This document shows, in pieces, positions 1 to 8,089 of a DNA stretch of 43,991 nt. How positions within the stretch are numbered: position 1 is the first letter of the stretch; each line of letters opens with the position of its first letter. The stretch covers positions 1-43,991 of the forward strand of contig NZ_LWSK01000044.1 in assembly GCF_001642955.1 (NCBI RefSeq), written 5' to 3'. The notes beneath the pieces are model-generated. The model was not told the DNA's origin. It ran no database searches and saw only the letters and a list, made by a program, of their open reading frames with translations. Made by a program: the position numbers and the translations under genes. This stretch comes from Rubripirellula obstinata (GTDB taxonomy: Bacteria > Planctomycetota > Planctomycetia > Pirellulales > Pirellulaceae).

Positions 1-2
1 GG

Positions 3-116
3 GTGGCAGACTCGCTAACGCCGGGCATCCATGTTGCTCGCGAAGAGGATTTGGGACTCTCCCAGACGGAACAAAACCTGCGCAATCGCCTAGCTGCCGC
101 AACCCCAAACTTTTAG
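3..116 (+). CDS. C-terminal end of an unidentified protein (partial)
   Basis: An open frame enters from the left edge and ends at the TAG at 114-116. It encodes 37 residues, ending in Ala-Ala-Ala-Thr-Pro-Asn-Phe. The composition (acidic and Gln/Arg-rich, helix-like) is plausible for a real C-terminus, and a repeat follows within ten bases, as after several other genes here. No domain is recognisable and I assign no function. It could be a chance open frame. Confidence 0.35.
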   Translation: MADSLTPGIHVAREEDLGLSQTEQNLRNRLAAATPNF

Positions 117-123
117 CGGACCA

Positions 124-165
124 GGCGATGCCCACGCGGTTAAACAATTTAAAAACCCTTCGCGG
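124..165. repeat. Element A, right-half fragment
   Basis: Contains the right inner arm of element A (gcgatgcccacgcggttaaac) followed by the terminal-type sequence aaacccttcgcgg. Both match the right half of the copy at 24670-24720. The left half is absent because the preceding gene ends at 116, so this is a truncated copy. The rest of 117-294 holds no recognisable gene. Confidence 0.7.
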
Positions 166-294
166 CGCTTGCCTGCACCCCCCTCGACGGTCGATACAAC
201 GCCGGTGACAGTAAAAGGATGTTAGCGACTGCCTAGCGATCGTTACATCCCACAGACCTCCTAATCTTCCTTATCTAACACACCCAATACCATC

Positions 295-1545
295 GTGACT
301 TCAGACTCACTCGACACCGCGGTTGCCCCAGAATCCTTTGCTGAATCGCCGGTTCCGCTTCGGCTCAAACCCGGTCGGCACTTTCCCTTTCTGGCTCGCC
401 ATCCCTGGGTTCACGCTCACGCGATGTCCGAACATGGCGACCGTTTGCCGATGGGCCAAGTCGTCGATCTGCTGGACCATGACGGAAACTGGGTCGCACG
501 TGGGGTGATCAATCCCAACTCGCGGCTTCGAGTTCGGCTGTATGTCTTTGATCAGCAAACCCCGATTGACGCCGATCTTTGGCGAAGCCGATTAGATGAT
601 GCGGTCGCGCGTCGCAAACTGGCGACCCCATCAAACCCCAATTCGGCAAACCCCGATTCGGCCGAACGTTTGGTGTTCAGCGAATCGGATCTGATCAGCG
701 GCATGATCGTCGATCGTTACGCGGACTGTTTAGGTGTTCAGTTCACTGCGGGTGGGCTGCTGAGATGGCGAACGGAGATTATGGACCATCTGAAATCCAT
801 CACCGGAGCTCGTGCGGCGATGGTCAAGGTCGATGCCAAGACCGCGAAACACGAAGGAATCGAAGCGATCGAAGCGTGGCACGGAGACACCGAATTGACC
901 GAACCGGTGACCTATCATCAGAACGGGTTGAAGCTGACCGTGGACCTGCGGCACGGTCAGAAAACCGGCGGCTACTTGGACCAACGAATAAACCAGGAAA
1001 TTGCGGCGGGGTACCTGGCAGGAAAACGCGTTTTGGATATGTGTTGTTATCACGGAGGTTTCGGATTGGTCGCCGCTGCACGCGGGGCCAAATCGGTCCT
1101 GGGTGTGGACACCAGCAAAGCAGCGATTGAAGTCGCTGGGAAATTGGCTGCTGACAACGGGTTAGACAATGTCTCATTCGCAAATGGAGATTGTTTCGAC
1201 TGGCTCAGCGAAGCGGCACAGCGGGGCGAAAAGTTCGACGCCGTCATCCTGGATCCACCAAGATTTGCCGGTTCCAGACACCAAGTCGATCAAGCGATTC
1301 GGGCCTACCGACGGCTCAACAGCAGTGCGATCGACTTGCTACCCCCCGGTGGGATCCTGGTCACCTGCAGTTGCAGCGGCCGAGTTTCCAGGTCCGACTT
1401 CCTGAACATGTTGATGGACGTCGGCCGAAGACGAAGAAGAGACTTGGTGATGTTAGAAAATCGAGGCCCGGCTCCCGACCATCCCGTCGCGATCTCTTGC
1501 CCCGAAAGCAACTATTTAAAATGCGTGATTGCTGAAGTGCGATAA
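295..1545 (+). CDS. Class I rRNA large-subunit methyltransferase, RlmI-like
   Basis: Predicted S-adenosylmethionine-dependent methyltransferase of the RlmI/RlmK-type family (RlmI makes m5C1962 in 23S rRNA). The 416-residue protein has an N-terminal PUA-like domain (about 25-110, with a HPWVHAHA stretch). A linker carries TGGYLDQR, then comes a Rossmann methyltransferase domain with the SAM loop around VLDMCCYHGGFG (about 246-257), an acidic GVDTS strand end, and the catalytic-type motif DPPRF (about 323-327). A later CSCSG segment supplies the Cys expected in m5C enzymes of this family. The start is GTG at 295; no in-frame ATG lies before the PUA domain. Family assignment is strong. The exact target base is inferred. 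Confidence 0.88.
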   Translation: MTSDSLDTAVAPESFAESPVPLRLKPGRHFPFLARHPWVHAHAMSEHGDRLPMGQVVDLLDHDGNWVARGVINPNSRLRVRLYVFDQQTPIDADLWRSRLDDAVARRKLATPSNPNSANPDSAERLVFSESDLISGMIVDRYADCLGVQFTAGGLLRWRTEIMDHLKSITGARAAMVKVDAKTAKHEGIEAIEAWHGDTELTEPVTYHQNGLKLTVDLRHGQKTGGYLDQRINQEIAAGYLAGKRVLDMCCYHGGFGLVAAARGAKSVLGVDTSKAAIEVAGKLAADNGLDNVSFANGDCFDWLSEAAQRGEKFDAVILDPPRFAGSRHQVDQAIRAYRRLNSSAIDLLPPGGILVTCSCSGRVSRSDFLNMLMDVGRRRRRDLVMLENRGPAPDHPVAISCPESNYLKCVIAEVR

Positions 1546-1606
1546 TCATCGCGTTATAATCACGCCGCGATAATCACAGCTTTACAATCACAGCGAGATA
1601 ATCACC
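1541..1606. repeat. Short direct repeats of a TAATCA-type motif
   Basis: Between the methyltransferase and the FHA gene, a motif of the form (g/t)a(t/c)aatca(c/t) occurs five times in about 65 bases, at roughly 10-17-base spacing. The first copy overlaps the stop codon at 1543-1545. It may be a slippage-derived mini-repeat or a cluster of binding sites; nothing else supports either reading. Confidence 0.5.
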
Positions 1607-1681
1607 TGATTGATGGCAGGCGATACGCTAGAAACTATACTGCCATCTTACGACTACTCGTTATTCAGTTGGAATTCCCCC

Positions 1682-2347
1682 ATGCCGGGCGTAACCCTCA
1701 AGATTCTTCATGGTGCCGATCGCGGAAAAGTGTACGAGGAACTCTCGCCACCATTCACCGTCGGCCGAGAAGAGGGCAATGACATCCAGCTCAATGACGA
1801 ACGAGTCAGCCGATGTCATTTCAAGGTCCAGAAAGATAACGATCGCTTAGTGCTGACCGACTTGGAAAGCACCAATGGCACCAAGGTCAACGGCGTCGAA
1901 TGCCAATTAAAAATCCTTCGACACGGTGACTTGGTTGCCGTCGGTCGAAGCTTAATGTTGGTCGGCAGCGAATCAGAAATCGCAGCTCGCTTGGCCGCAA
2001 TGGGAACCGAAAACCCAACTCTCTCGCGAGACATGTCGTCGTCCGAACAATCACTGGCCGTGGAAGTCAGTGCCGAGCCTGACAGTCCTGTTCCGGCCGA
2101 GGTCATTCAACTGCATGAAGTCCCCTCGATTCCAGACGGATTGTCGCCCGGTCAAAAAGCACAGCTTTGCGAAATTCTTGACTACCTACAATCTCGAATC
2201 CACCGCCTGATCGAATCAGCCCGAACCGACGAAAACAATCAAGAAGTGATGCTGAAACTATCAGCCTGGCAACGCATGCTCGACACCCAATCACGGATCG
2301 CCACCATGACACGCCAAATCGCAGACCCCGATTGGCCAGAGGAGTGA
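1682..2347 (+). CDS. FHA-domain protein
   Basis: A 221-residue protein with an N-terminal forkhead-associated domain, a phosphothreonine-peptide binding module. Diagnostic residues are FTVGREEGNDI (Gly-Arg loop), the Ser/His of RVSRCHFKV, and the LTDLESTNGTKVNG strand with the conserved Asn-Gly, ending near residue 100. The C-terminal half is a charged helical region (about 155-221) without a known domain. I chose the ATG at 1682 because the FHA fold starts right after it. The same frame stays open upstream to a TTG/ATG pair at 1610/1613, which would add 23-24 residues of non-homologous-looking sequence. A role in Ser/Thr kinase signalling is inferred from the domain only. Confidence 0.85.
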   Translation: MPGVTLKILHGADRGKVYEELSPPFTVGREEGNDIQLNDERVSRCHFKVQKDNDRLVLTDLESTNGTKVNGVECQLKILRHGDLVAVGRSLMLVGSESEIAARLAAMGTENPTLSRDMSSSEQSLAVEVSAEPDSPVPAEVIQLHEVPSIPDGLSPGQKAQLCEILDYLQSRIHRLIESARTDENNQEVMLKLSAWQRMLDTQSRIATMTRQIADPDWPEE

Positions 2348-2351
2348 GAAG

Positions 2352-2423
2352 AGCTGTTAGCGATTAGCAATTAGCTGCTAGCTCTACAAAGCTGGTTTTG
2401 CTAGAAGCTAATCGCTAACAGCT
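2352..2423. terminator. Hairpin between convergent genes
   Basis: Perfect 17-nt inverted repeats at 2352-2368 (agctgttagcgattagc) and 2407-2423 lie between the stop of the FHA gene and the stop of the oppositely oriented recombinase. A bidirectional terminator role is likely by position, though there is no clean T-run. The arm sequence resembles the TAATCGCTAAC words upstream of gltX (36838-36850), so it may also be a repeat family. Confidence 0.55.
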
Positions 2424-2433
2424 AATCGCTTCC

Positions 2434-3387
2434 TCACGCTCGCGGGTGGAATTGCGAGTGGACTTTCTTTAGGCGTGAATGCTCGACGTGCGTATAGATT
2501 TGCGTTGTTTGGATGCTCGCGTGGCCTAGCATTTCTTGCACTAGGCGAAGGTCTGCTCCGCCGGCCAACAGGTGAGTTGCAAAGCTGTGCCGCAAACTGT
2601 GCGGGCTGATCTTTTCGTCGATGCCAACGCGTTTAGCATACGCCTTCACCAACCGCCACAACTGAACCCGATCGATCGCACGACCGCTTCGGGAAAGAAA
2701 CAACTCTTCGGGCGGATGAGGACTCTTGGCCGCTAAGTCGCCTCGCAACTCTTCCAAGTATCGCTTGATCGACGCGATGGCTCGACCGCCAAGCGGTACC
2801 ATCCGCTGCTTACCACCCTTGCCTTCACATCGAAGATGCTTTTGAGCCATCGATAGATCTCGCACGCGAAGGTTGCAAACTTCTGACGCTCGACATCCCG
2901 TCGCGTACAACACTTCTAGCATTGCAACATCGCGTTGCCAGAATTTGTCAGACCGCTTAGGTGAATTCAAAAACGATTCGACTTGGCGCATCGTCAATAC
3001 GCCGGGCATCCGCTGCCACATCTTCTGAGTCATGATCAACTCAGCGGGGTTATCGGTGACGACGCCCTCTAGCTGCAAGAACTTGTAGAACGTGCGAACG
3101 GCGACAATGTTGCGCGAGATCGAAGCGGGTGCCAGATCCTCTTCCTGCAATGTCCCGACGTAACCAGACAAATCTTGGATCGTTAGATCGGGCAATCGCC
3201 GCGTATCAACCCAAGCCACGAAACGCCGCATGTCGTTTCCGTAGGCCGAGATCGTGTTGGCCGCCAAGTGGCATTCGCCGCGCAGGTAATCCAAAAACTC
3301 TTGGCATAGCGTCGCCGTCGCCCGTCCAGACCGAACCGCAGGCCCGGCACTGGCGAGTTGCTGAAGCTTGGTAACGCGTTTTGCCAT
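2434..3387 (-). CDS. Tyrosine recombinase, XerC/XerD type
   Basis: Site-specific recombinase of 317 residues, the usual length of XerC/XerD, which resolve chromosome dimers at dif. It has an N-terminal SAM-like core-binding domain (about 25-110, FLDYLRGECHLAANTISAYG) and a catalytic domain with a complete active site: Arg166 (GCRASEV), Lys190 (EGKGGK), His263 and Arg266 (HSLRH), His289 (LGHAS) and the nucleophile Tyr298 (QIYTH). The start is the ATG at 3387. The sequence looks more like XerD than XerC, but paralogue choice is not certain. No phage or integron context is visible, so a housekeeping role is favoured. Confidence 0.9.
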   Translation of the reverse strand: MAKRVTKLQQLASAGPAVRSGRATATLCQEFLDYLRGECHLAANTISAYGNDMRRFVAWVDTRRLPDLTIQDLSGYVGTLQEEDLAPASISRNIVAVRTFYKFLQLEGVVTDNPAELIMTQKMWQRMPGVLTMRQVESFLNSPKRSDKFWQRDVAMLEVLYATGCRASEVCNLRVRDLSMAQKHLRCEGKGGKQRMVPLGGRAIASIKRYLEELRGDLAAKSPHPPEELFLSRSGRAIDRVQLWRLVKAYAKRVGIDEKISPHSLRHSFATHLLAGGADLRLVQEMLGHASIQTTQIYTHVEHSRLKKVHSQFHPRA

Positions 3388-3438
3388 TTAGAATTCCCTC
3401 AGCCAGTACACTCGCATTGAGATCGCTTGCACGCCCCC

Positions 3439-3508
3439 GTAGCTGATCCCGCCAGGGTTGAGTCGAGCATCGTCGGATCAACGACTGAACCCTGGCGGGA
3501 TCAGCTAC
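3439..3508. repeat. GTAG-footed palindrome, family B
   Basis: Perfect 21-nt arms (gtagctgatcccgccagggtt at 3439-3459, its complement at 3488-3508) continue for several more bases with one mismatch around a short loop. The same sequence recurs at 7981-8050, 24544-24750 and 26940-27009. Outer ends are GTAG and CTAC. The element fills the gap between the divergent recombinase and galE. Confidence 0.9.
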
Positions 3509-3629
3509 GCTTTCAAACAGTCGCTCTGAAAACGCGGACCCTTCATCAACATCGACGCGATCAATTAAGCTATTCACTCGGCATCAACTGTTGCCGATCA
3601 TTCCAATCACTCCTATTTGACCTTTTGCC

Positions 3630-4613
3630 ATGAATGTTTTGGTTGTCGGCGGCGCTGGCTACATCGGATCTCACGCGGTTCGGCTTCTTATCGACGCCGG
3701 ACACACCGTTCGGGTCTACGACAACCTCTCGCGAGGCCACGCGGCGGCCGTGCCCGACGGCTTGCTGATCCAGGGTGACTTGGCCGACCGACCAAAAATC
3801 GTCAAAACGTTAAAGGAAGAAAAGATTGACGCAGTCATGCACTTCGCGGCCTTTGCGTTGGTCAACGAATCCGTCAACGATCCGGCACTCTATTACCGCA
3901 ACAATGTCATCGCCACGATCGAATTACTCGATGCGATGATGGAAGCCGACGTCAAGAAATTTGTCTTCAGCAGCACGACGGCGACCTACGGCGAACCCGA
4001 GATCATTCCCATCGCCGAAACGACTCTACAACAACCGATCAATCCGTACGGGTTTACCAAGCTGGTCGTTGAACAAGCTTTGGCGGACTACGCCGCGGCT
4101 TACGGACTTGGTTACGCGGCACTGCGTTACTTCAACGCGGCCGGCGCTCGCCCCGACGGAACGATCGGCGAAGACCATGATCCCGAATCGCATTTGATCC
4201 CGATTGTTTTACAGGTCGCTCTTGGACAACGTGAACACATCACTGTTTTTGGTGACGACTATCCAACACCCGATGGCACCTGCATTCGCGATTACATTCA
4301 CATCGATGATTTAGGCGCAGCACATTTGGCTGCACTCGAAAAGCTGGAACTCGGCAAAGGGATCTGCGTCAACTTAGGCACCGGTCGCGGCACCAGCGTC
4401 CGCCAGATCATTGACACTTGCCGCGAAGTGACCGGCCACCCCATTCCCGAAGTCATGGGCAAGCGCCGTGAAGGCGATCCACCTGAACTGGTCGCCGACG
4501 CAAAACTCGCCAAAGAATTCCTGGGCTGGGAAACCAAGTACAACGACCCCAAGTCAATCATCGAAACCGCTTGGAATTGGCACAAATCACATCCGACCGG
4601 CTATCCAAAGTAG
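3630..4613 (+). CDS. galE: UDP-glucose 4-epimerase
   Basis: Interconverts UDP-glucose and UDP-galactose in nucleotide-sugar metabolism for cell-surface glycans. The 327-residue protein is an extended short-chain dehydrogenase. The NAD-binding loop GGAGYIGSH lies at 7-15, DNLSRGH at 31-37, the FSSTTATYG strand at 113-121, and the catalytic Tyr140-x3-Lys144 in NPYGFTK. A FNAAGA stretch and the later IRDYIHIDDL motif are typical of GalE. The ATG at 3630 places the nucleotide-binding strand at the N-terminus, as usual. The TAG stop (4611-4613) lies within the GTAG foot of a repeat. It appears to be a single-gene unit. Confidence 0.93.
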   Translation: MNVLVVGGAGYIGSHAVRLLIDAGHTVRVYDNLSRGHAAAVPDGLLIQGDLADRPKIVKTLKEEKIDAVMHFAAFALVNESVNDPALYYRNNVIATIELLDAMMEADVKKFVFSSTTATYGEPEIIPIAETTLQQPINPYGFTKLVVEQALADYAAAYGLGYAALRYFNAAGARPDGTIGEDHDPESHLIPIVLQVALGQREHITVFGDDYPTPDGTCIRDYIHIDDLGAAHLAALEKLELGKGICVNLGTGRGTSVRQIIDTCREVTGHPIPEVMGKRREGDPPELVADAKLAKEFLGWETKYNDPKSIIETAWNWHKSHPTGYPK

Positions 4614-4640
4614 GCCGTAGCGAGCGGAGCGAGTTACGGC
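4610..4640. repeat. Short GTAG-footed palindrome at the galE stop
   Basis: The sequence gtaggccgtagcgag, a short loop, then gcgagttacggc forms an imperfect hairpin beginning exactly at the GTAG that supplies the galE stop codon. Its reverse complement occurs at 43833-43864, confirming a repeated element. It lies in the gap between the convergent galE and folD genes. Confidence 0.6.
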
Positions 4641-4696
4641 GTGTCAGCACAAAAGCCGCACCCCGCTCTGATCGCTACAACCTACGACCTACTCTT

Positions 4697-5599
4697 CTAC
4701 GATTGCAGCTTTGCCGCCATCAACGTGTTGTGCAACAACATCGCGATTGTCAGCGGCCCAACGCCACCAGGCACGGGCGTGATCGCGGACGCTTTTTGCG
4801 ACGCTTCGTCAAACGCCACGTCGCCAACCAATTTGTCGTTCACGCGATTGATCCCAACATCAATCACGACCGCGCCATCGGCAACCATGTCACCGGTAAT
4901 CATTTCCGGCACGCCGACTGCCGCGATCAGAATATCGGCACTCAAGCAGACCTGTTTTAAGTTGGTCGTTCGACTGTGAGCGATCGTGACGGTGGCGTTG
5001 GCAACTTCTTTGCCGCAGGAACCATCACGCTGAGCCAACATCATCGCCATTGGTTTGCCGACGATGTCGCTGCGTCCGACGACGACGACATGCTTGCCCG
5101 ACGCTGAAATATCGCAGCGGTGCAACAACTGGACAATGCCGTGTGGGGTGCAAGGCAAGAACCGATGACGCCCCTGCATCAGCAAGCCAACATTGACCGG
5201 CGAGAACGCATCGACATCCTTCAGCGGATCAACGGCGTCCAGGATTTGTCGCTCGTCAAAACCTTCGCCACCGTTGCCGCCGTTGCTGGCCGACGGAAGC
5301 GGCAATTGGACCAAAATCCCGTGGACAGCCGGATCGTCGTTTAGGCCTTGGACGACTGACAACAATTCGGCCTGAGTCGTCTCGGCGGGCAATCGCATCG
5401 TCCGACCGTCGATGCCAGCTTTCTCGCACGCTCGCGATTTATTCCGCACGTAAACCTGGCTGGCAGGGTCTTCCCCGACCAAAACCGCCGTCAGACAGGG
5501 TTTTGGACCACCCGATGCCACAAACTGGGCAACATCCTTGGCCACATCTTCGCGGATTTCGCCCGCGATTCGTTTTCCATCCAATCGAATAGCCGTCAT
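4697..5599 (-). CDS. folD: Bifunctional methylenetetrahydrofolate dehydrogenase/cyclohydrolase
   Basis: Oxidises 5,10-methylene-THF to methenyl-THF and hydrolyses that to 10-formyl-THF in the cytosol, feeding purine and formyl-Met synthesis. It is 300 residues; FolD is usually about 285. Tyr50 and Lys54 in SQVYVRNK are the catalytic pair, followed by HGILVQLPLP (about 93-102) and KDVDAF. The C-terminal NAD(P) domain has VVVGRSDIVGKP and ends with GGVGPLTIAML. A Gly/Asn-rich insertion (about 103-114, SASNGGNGGEGF) precedes the KDVDAF motif. The start is ATG at 5599. It is convergent with galE. Confidence 0.94.
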   Translation of the reverse strand: MTAIRLDGKRIAGEIREDVAKDVAQFVASGGPKPCLTAVLVGEDPASQVYVRNKSRACEKAGIDGRTMRLPAETTQAELLSVVQGLNDDPAVHGILVQLPLPSASNGGNGGEGFDERQILDAVDPLKDVDAFSPVNVGLLMQGRHRFLPCTPHGIVQLLHRCDISASGKHVVVVGRSDIVGKPMAMMLAQRDGSCGKEVANATVTIAHSRTTNLKQVCLSADILIAAVGVPEMITGDMVADGAVVIDVGINRVNDKLVGDVAFDEASQKASAITPVPGGVGPLTIAMLLHNTLMAAKLQS

Positions 5600-5801
5600 T
5601 GTCTGTTATTTCATCATTAGAAGAGGAGAAAGTAGCTTCGCAGGTCGGCGAGTCGGCCGCCAAAATGATCGCCATAGTGACGATAGCGACCGATCGTTAT
5701 AGTTACCCATTCACCGCAGGCTGCGGAAAATAGAATACCACATCGCGTCACCGAAAATTCAATGGACGCGATCAACAGAATCACACAGGATTTTCGTCCG
5801 G

Positions 5802-7547
5802 ATGTCTACCGACGCACCCCAGCAAGGCCCCCAATCGGGCATGAAGATTAGCCCAGTTGAGAAGATCAAAATCGCCAGCAATTTCCTGGCGGGCACCATC
5901 CCCCAGGAAATTGCCGCCGAAACCGATCACTTCGACAAAGACAACATCCAACTGCTGAAATTCCACGGCAGCTACCAGCAAGACGACCGTGACCGTCGCA
6001 TCGAAGCCAAGAAAGCCGGTATCGGCAAGTACTATTCGATGATGCTGCGGCTGCGAATTCCGGGTGGCCGAATCACGTCGGATCAGTTTCTGTCGATGCT
6101 GGACATGTGCGACGAACTGGGTGATTCGACGATGAAGATCACCACGCGGCAAACGATCCAACTGCACGGGATCCTGAAAGACAATTTGCGTCCGACGATC
6201 AAAAAGATCAACGACATCGCGTTGTCCACGCTGGCTGCTTGTGGTGACGTCAACCGAAACATCATGTGCTGCCCAGCCAAACGCAACGACGCGATCCACA
6301 CCGAACTGGAACGACTGACCGACGAATTGACCGAAGCGATGGCTCCGCAAACGCCCGCGTACCATCAACTGTGGTTGCAAGAACCCGGCAGCGACGAAAA
6401 GGTCTTGGAAGGCGGTGGTGTTCCCGAAGCGGAAGTCGAACCGCTCTACGGTGCGACCTACTTGCCACGTAAGTTCAAGATGGGCATCTCGTTGCCTGAA
6501 GACAATTGCATCGACATCTACACCCAAGACATTGGGTTGTTAGCGATCGTGCGCGACGGAAACATCATCGGTTACAACGTGTTGGTCGGCGGCGGCATGG
6601 GCACAACGCCTGCGAAGAAAAACACGTTCCCAGCGCTGGCCAAGCGAATGGCTTTTGTGACGCCTGAACAAGTTGTTGGCGTTTGCCAAGCAGTGTTGAA
6701 AGTTCAACGTGACAACGGCAACCGTGCCGATCGTAAGATCGCTCGGATGAAGTACTTGGTCGCCAACTGGGGCATCGAAAAGTTCCGCGCGGAAGTCGAA
6801 AAGTACTTTGGCGAACCGCTTGCCGATTGCACCGAAGACGACGTGACGGGTTTCGATGACCACATGGGTTGGCAGGACCAGGGTGACGGCAAATTGTCGT
6901 ATGGTCTGAACATCGAAAACGGTCGCCTGTACGACAACGACCAGCGTCAACTAAAAGCCGGCCTGCGAGCGATCTGCAAAGAGTTCAAAACCGAGATTCG
7001 CATGACGGGTCACCAGAGTGTGATTTTCACCGACATCGACGAAGCCGACAAAGACAAACTGATCGACTTGATCAAGTCACACAACATGCCAACGACCGAA
7101 GAAACCAGCACGGTTCGTCGTTGGTCGATGGCCTGCGTGGCGCTGCCGACATGCGGTTTGGCGATCACCGAATCCGAACGACGGCTGCCATCGATTATCG
7201 ACAAGCTGGAACAACCGCTGGCAAAATTGGGATTGTCAAACGAACGCTTTACGATCCGCATGACGGGCTGCCCCAACGGATGTGCGCGTCCCTACAACGC
7301 GGACCTGGCTCTCGTTGGCAAAGCGAAAGACAAATACACCTTGTTCGCCGGTGGCGGATGGTTGGGCAATCGCCTTGCCTATGTCTACAAAGACCTAGTT
7401 CCCGATGACATCGTCGTTGACGAAATGGTCGGCATCCTATCAGCGTTTAAAACTCACCGAGACGAAAACGAATCGCTCGGCGATTTCTGTGACCGCATCG
7501 GTGGCGAAGATTTGCAAGTCATGGCGGCGGCAGCCCCACGACCGTAA
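5802..7547 (+). CDS. Assimilatory sulfite reductase haemoprotein
   Basis: Sirohaem/4Fe-4S reductase predicted to reduce sulfite to sulfide with six electrons. The 581-residue protein has the duplicated ferredoxin-like and sirohaem domains of the CysI/ferredoxin-sulfite reductase group. A substrate-side TTRQTIQLHG motif lies near 114-123, and the four cluster Cys are 445 and 451 (ACVALPTC) and 490 and 494 (TGCPNGC). The latter is followed by ARPY, as in plant and bacterial sulfite reductases. Nitrite reductases of the NirA type share this fold, but the TCGLAITESERRLP segment fits sulfite reductase better. No flavoprotein (CysJ) gene is adjacent, so a ferredoxin donor is possible. Upstream, 5600-5801 holds no gene. 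Confidence 0.9.
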   Translation: MSTDAPQQGPQSGMKISPVEKIKIASNFLAGTIPQEIAAETDHFDKDNIQLLKFHGSYQQDDRDRRIEAKKAGIGKYYSMMLRLRIPGGRITSDQFLSMLDMCDELGDSTMKITTRQTIQLHGILKDNLRPTIKKINDIALSTLAACGDVNRNIMCCPAKRNDAIHTELERLTDELTEAMAPQTPAYHQLWLQEPGSDEKVLEGGGVPEAEVEPLYGATYLPRKFKMGISLPEDNCIDIYTQDIGLLAIVRDGNIIGYNVLVGGGMGTTPAKKNTFPALAKRMAFVTPEQVVGVCQAVLKVQRDNGNRADRKIARMKYLVANWGIEKFRAEVEKYFGEPLADCTEDDVTGFDDHMGWQDQGDGKLSYGLNIENGRLYDNDQRQLKAGLRAICKEFKTEIRMTGHQSVIFTDIDEADKDKLIDLIKSHNMPTTEETSTVRRWSMACVALPTCGLAITESERRLPSIIDKLEQPLAKLGLSNERFTIRMTGCPNGCARPYNADLALVGKAKDKYTLFAGGGWLGNRLAYVYKDLVPDDIVVDEMVGILSAFKTHRDENESLGDFCDRIGGEDLQVMAAAAPRP

Positions 7548-7571
7548 AGCTTGTCTTTATGCCTTGACGTT

Positions 7572-7769
7572 TTATGCCTTGACGTCCAGATGGCCCGCTG
7601 CAATCTGCTTCGACGCTTGCACCGTCGATTCGAGAATTTGATTGATCGCGTCGCCGGCTTGTCGTTGAGCGTCAAGTTGCTTCGCCATCACGGCAACGTT
7701 GATTTTCGCAGCCGTCGATTGCTGCTGGACGCTCAAAGCGGCGGAAACTGCCGGTGGAATGCTGGACAT
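7572..7769 (-). CDS. Small YjfB-like protein
   Basis: A 65-residue reading frame, MSSIPPAVSAALSVQQ..., with the pattern of the YjfB family (putative motility protein): a short N-terminal segment, a Gln/Ala-rich amphipathic helix, an internal Met-Ala-Lys-Gln-Leu-Asp segment and a second helix ending near ILEST. The function of the family is not established. The start is ATG at 7769. The stop lies in the second copy of a perfect 15-bp tandem duplication (7556-7570 and 7571-7585), so the 3' end may have been altered recently. It is convergent with the sulfite reductase gene. The assignment rests on a short sequence. Confidence 0.6.
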   Translation of the reverse strand: MSSIPPAVSAALSVQQQSTAAKINVAVMAKQLDAQRQAGDAINQILESTVQASKQIAAGHLDVKA

Positions 7770-8089
7770 TGGGTGAAACTCTTAAGCAAATGAAAGAAGG
7801 CGATCGCTCTTTTCCAGTTTTCGTTCCAACCATCCAGCGTGTTGCCGAAACCGCAGCGAAAACCAAAGATCGTTCAGCAAAGCGGGTCAATCGTTCCGGT
7901 CAAACAAACCTTAACGGCAACCAGCACCGAATCGAAGAAACCATCTCAAGACAACCTCAGAGGTTGCCAGCAACCTGCCCGTAGCTGATCCCGCCAGGGT
8001 TCAGTCGAGCTTGATCCGATCGTGGACTGAACCCTGGCGGGATCAGCTACGGTCTAGCCCGCTGTTTCATCAGTGTGTGACGATTCCGC
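7770..8089. other. Gap with a family-B palindrome, no gene
   Basis: This 320-base gap between the YjfB-like gene and fabH contains the palindrome at 7981-8050 in its right part. The left part (7770-7980) has short open frames without recognisable domains and I see no gene in it. It presumably includes the promoter of the YjfB-like gene near 7780-7850. Confidence 0.5.
7981..8050. repeat. GTAG-footed palindrome, family B (intact)
   Basis: The cleanest copy of family B: perfect 26-nt arms at 7981-8006 and 8025-8050, beginning gtagctgatcccgccagggt and ending ctac, around an 18-nt loop. It lies 40 bases beyond the fabH stop and could terminate fabH transcription, but it has no T-run. Confidence 0.92.

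Noticed and set aside
2434-3387. Integron or phage integrase
   Set aside because: Length and sequence fit housekeeping XerC/XerD. There are no attachment sites, gene cassettes or phage genes nearby.
5781-6527. 248-codon reverse frame opposite the sulfite reductase
   Set aside because: Antisense of a conserved enzyme. Composition typical of a shadow frame.
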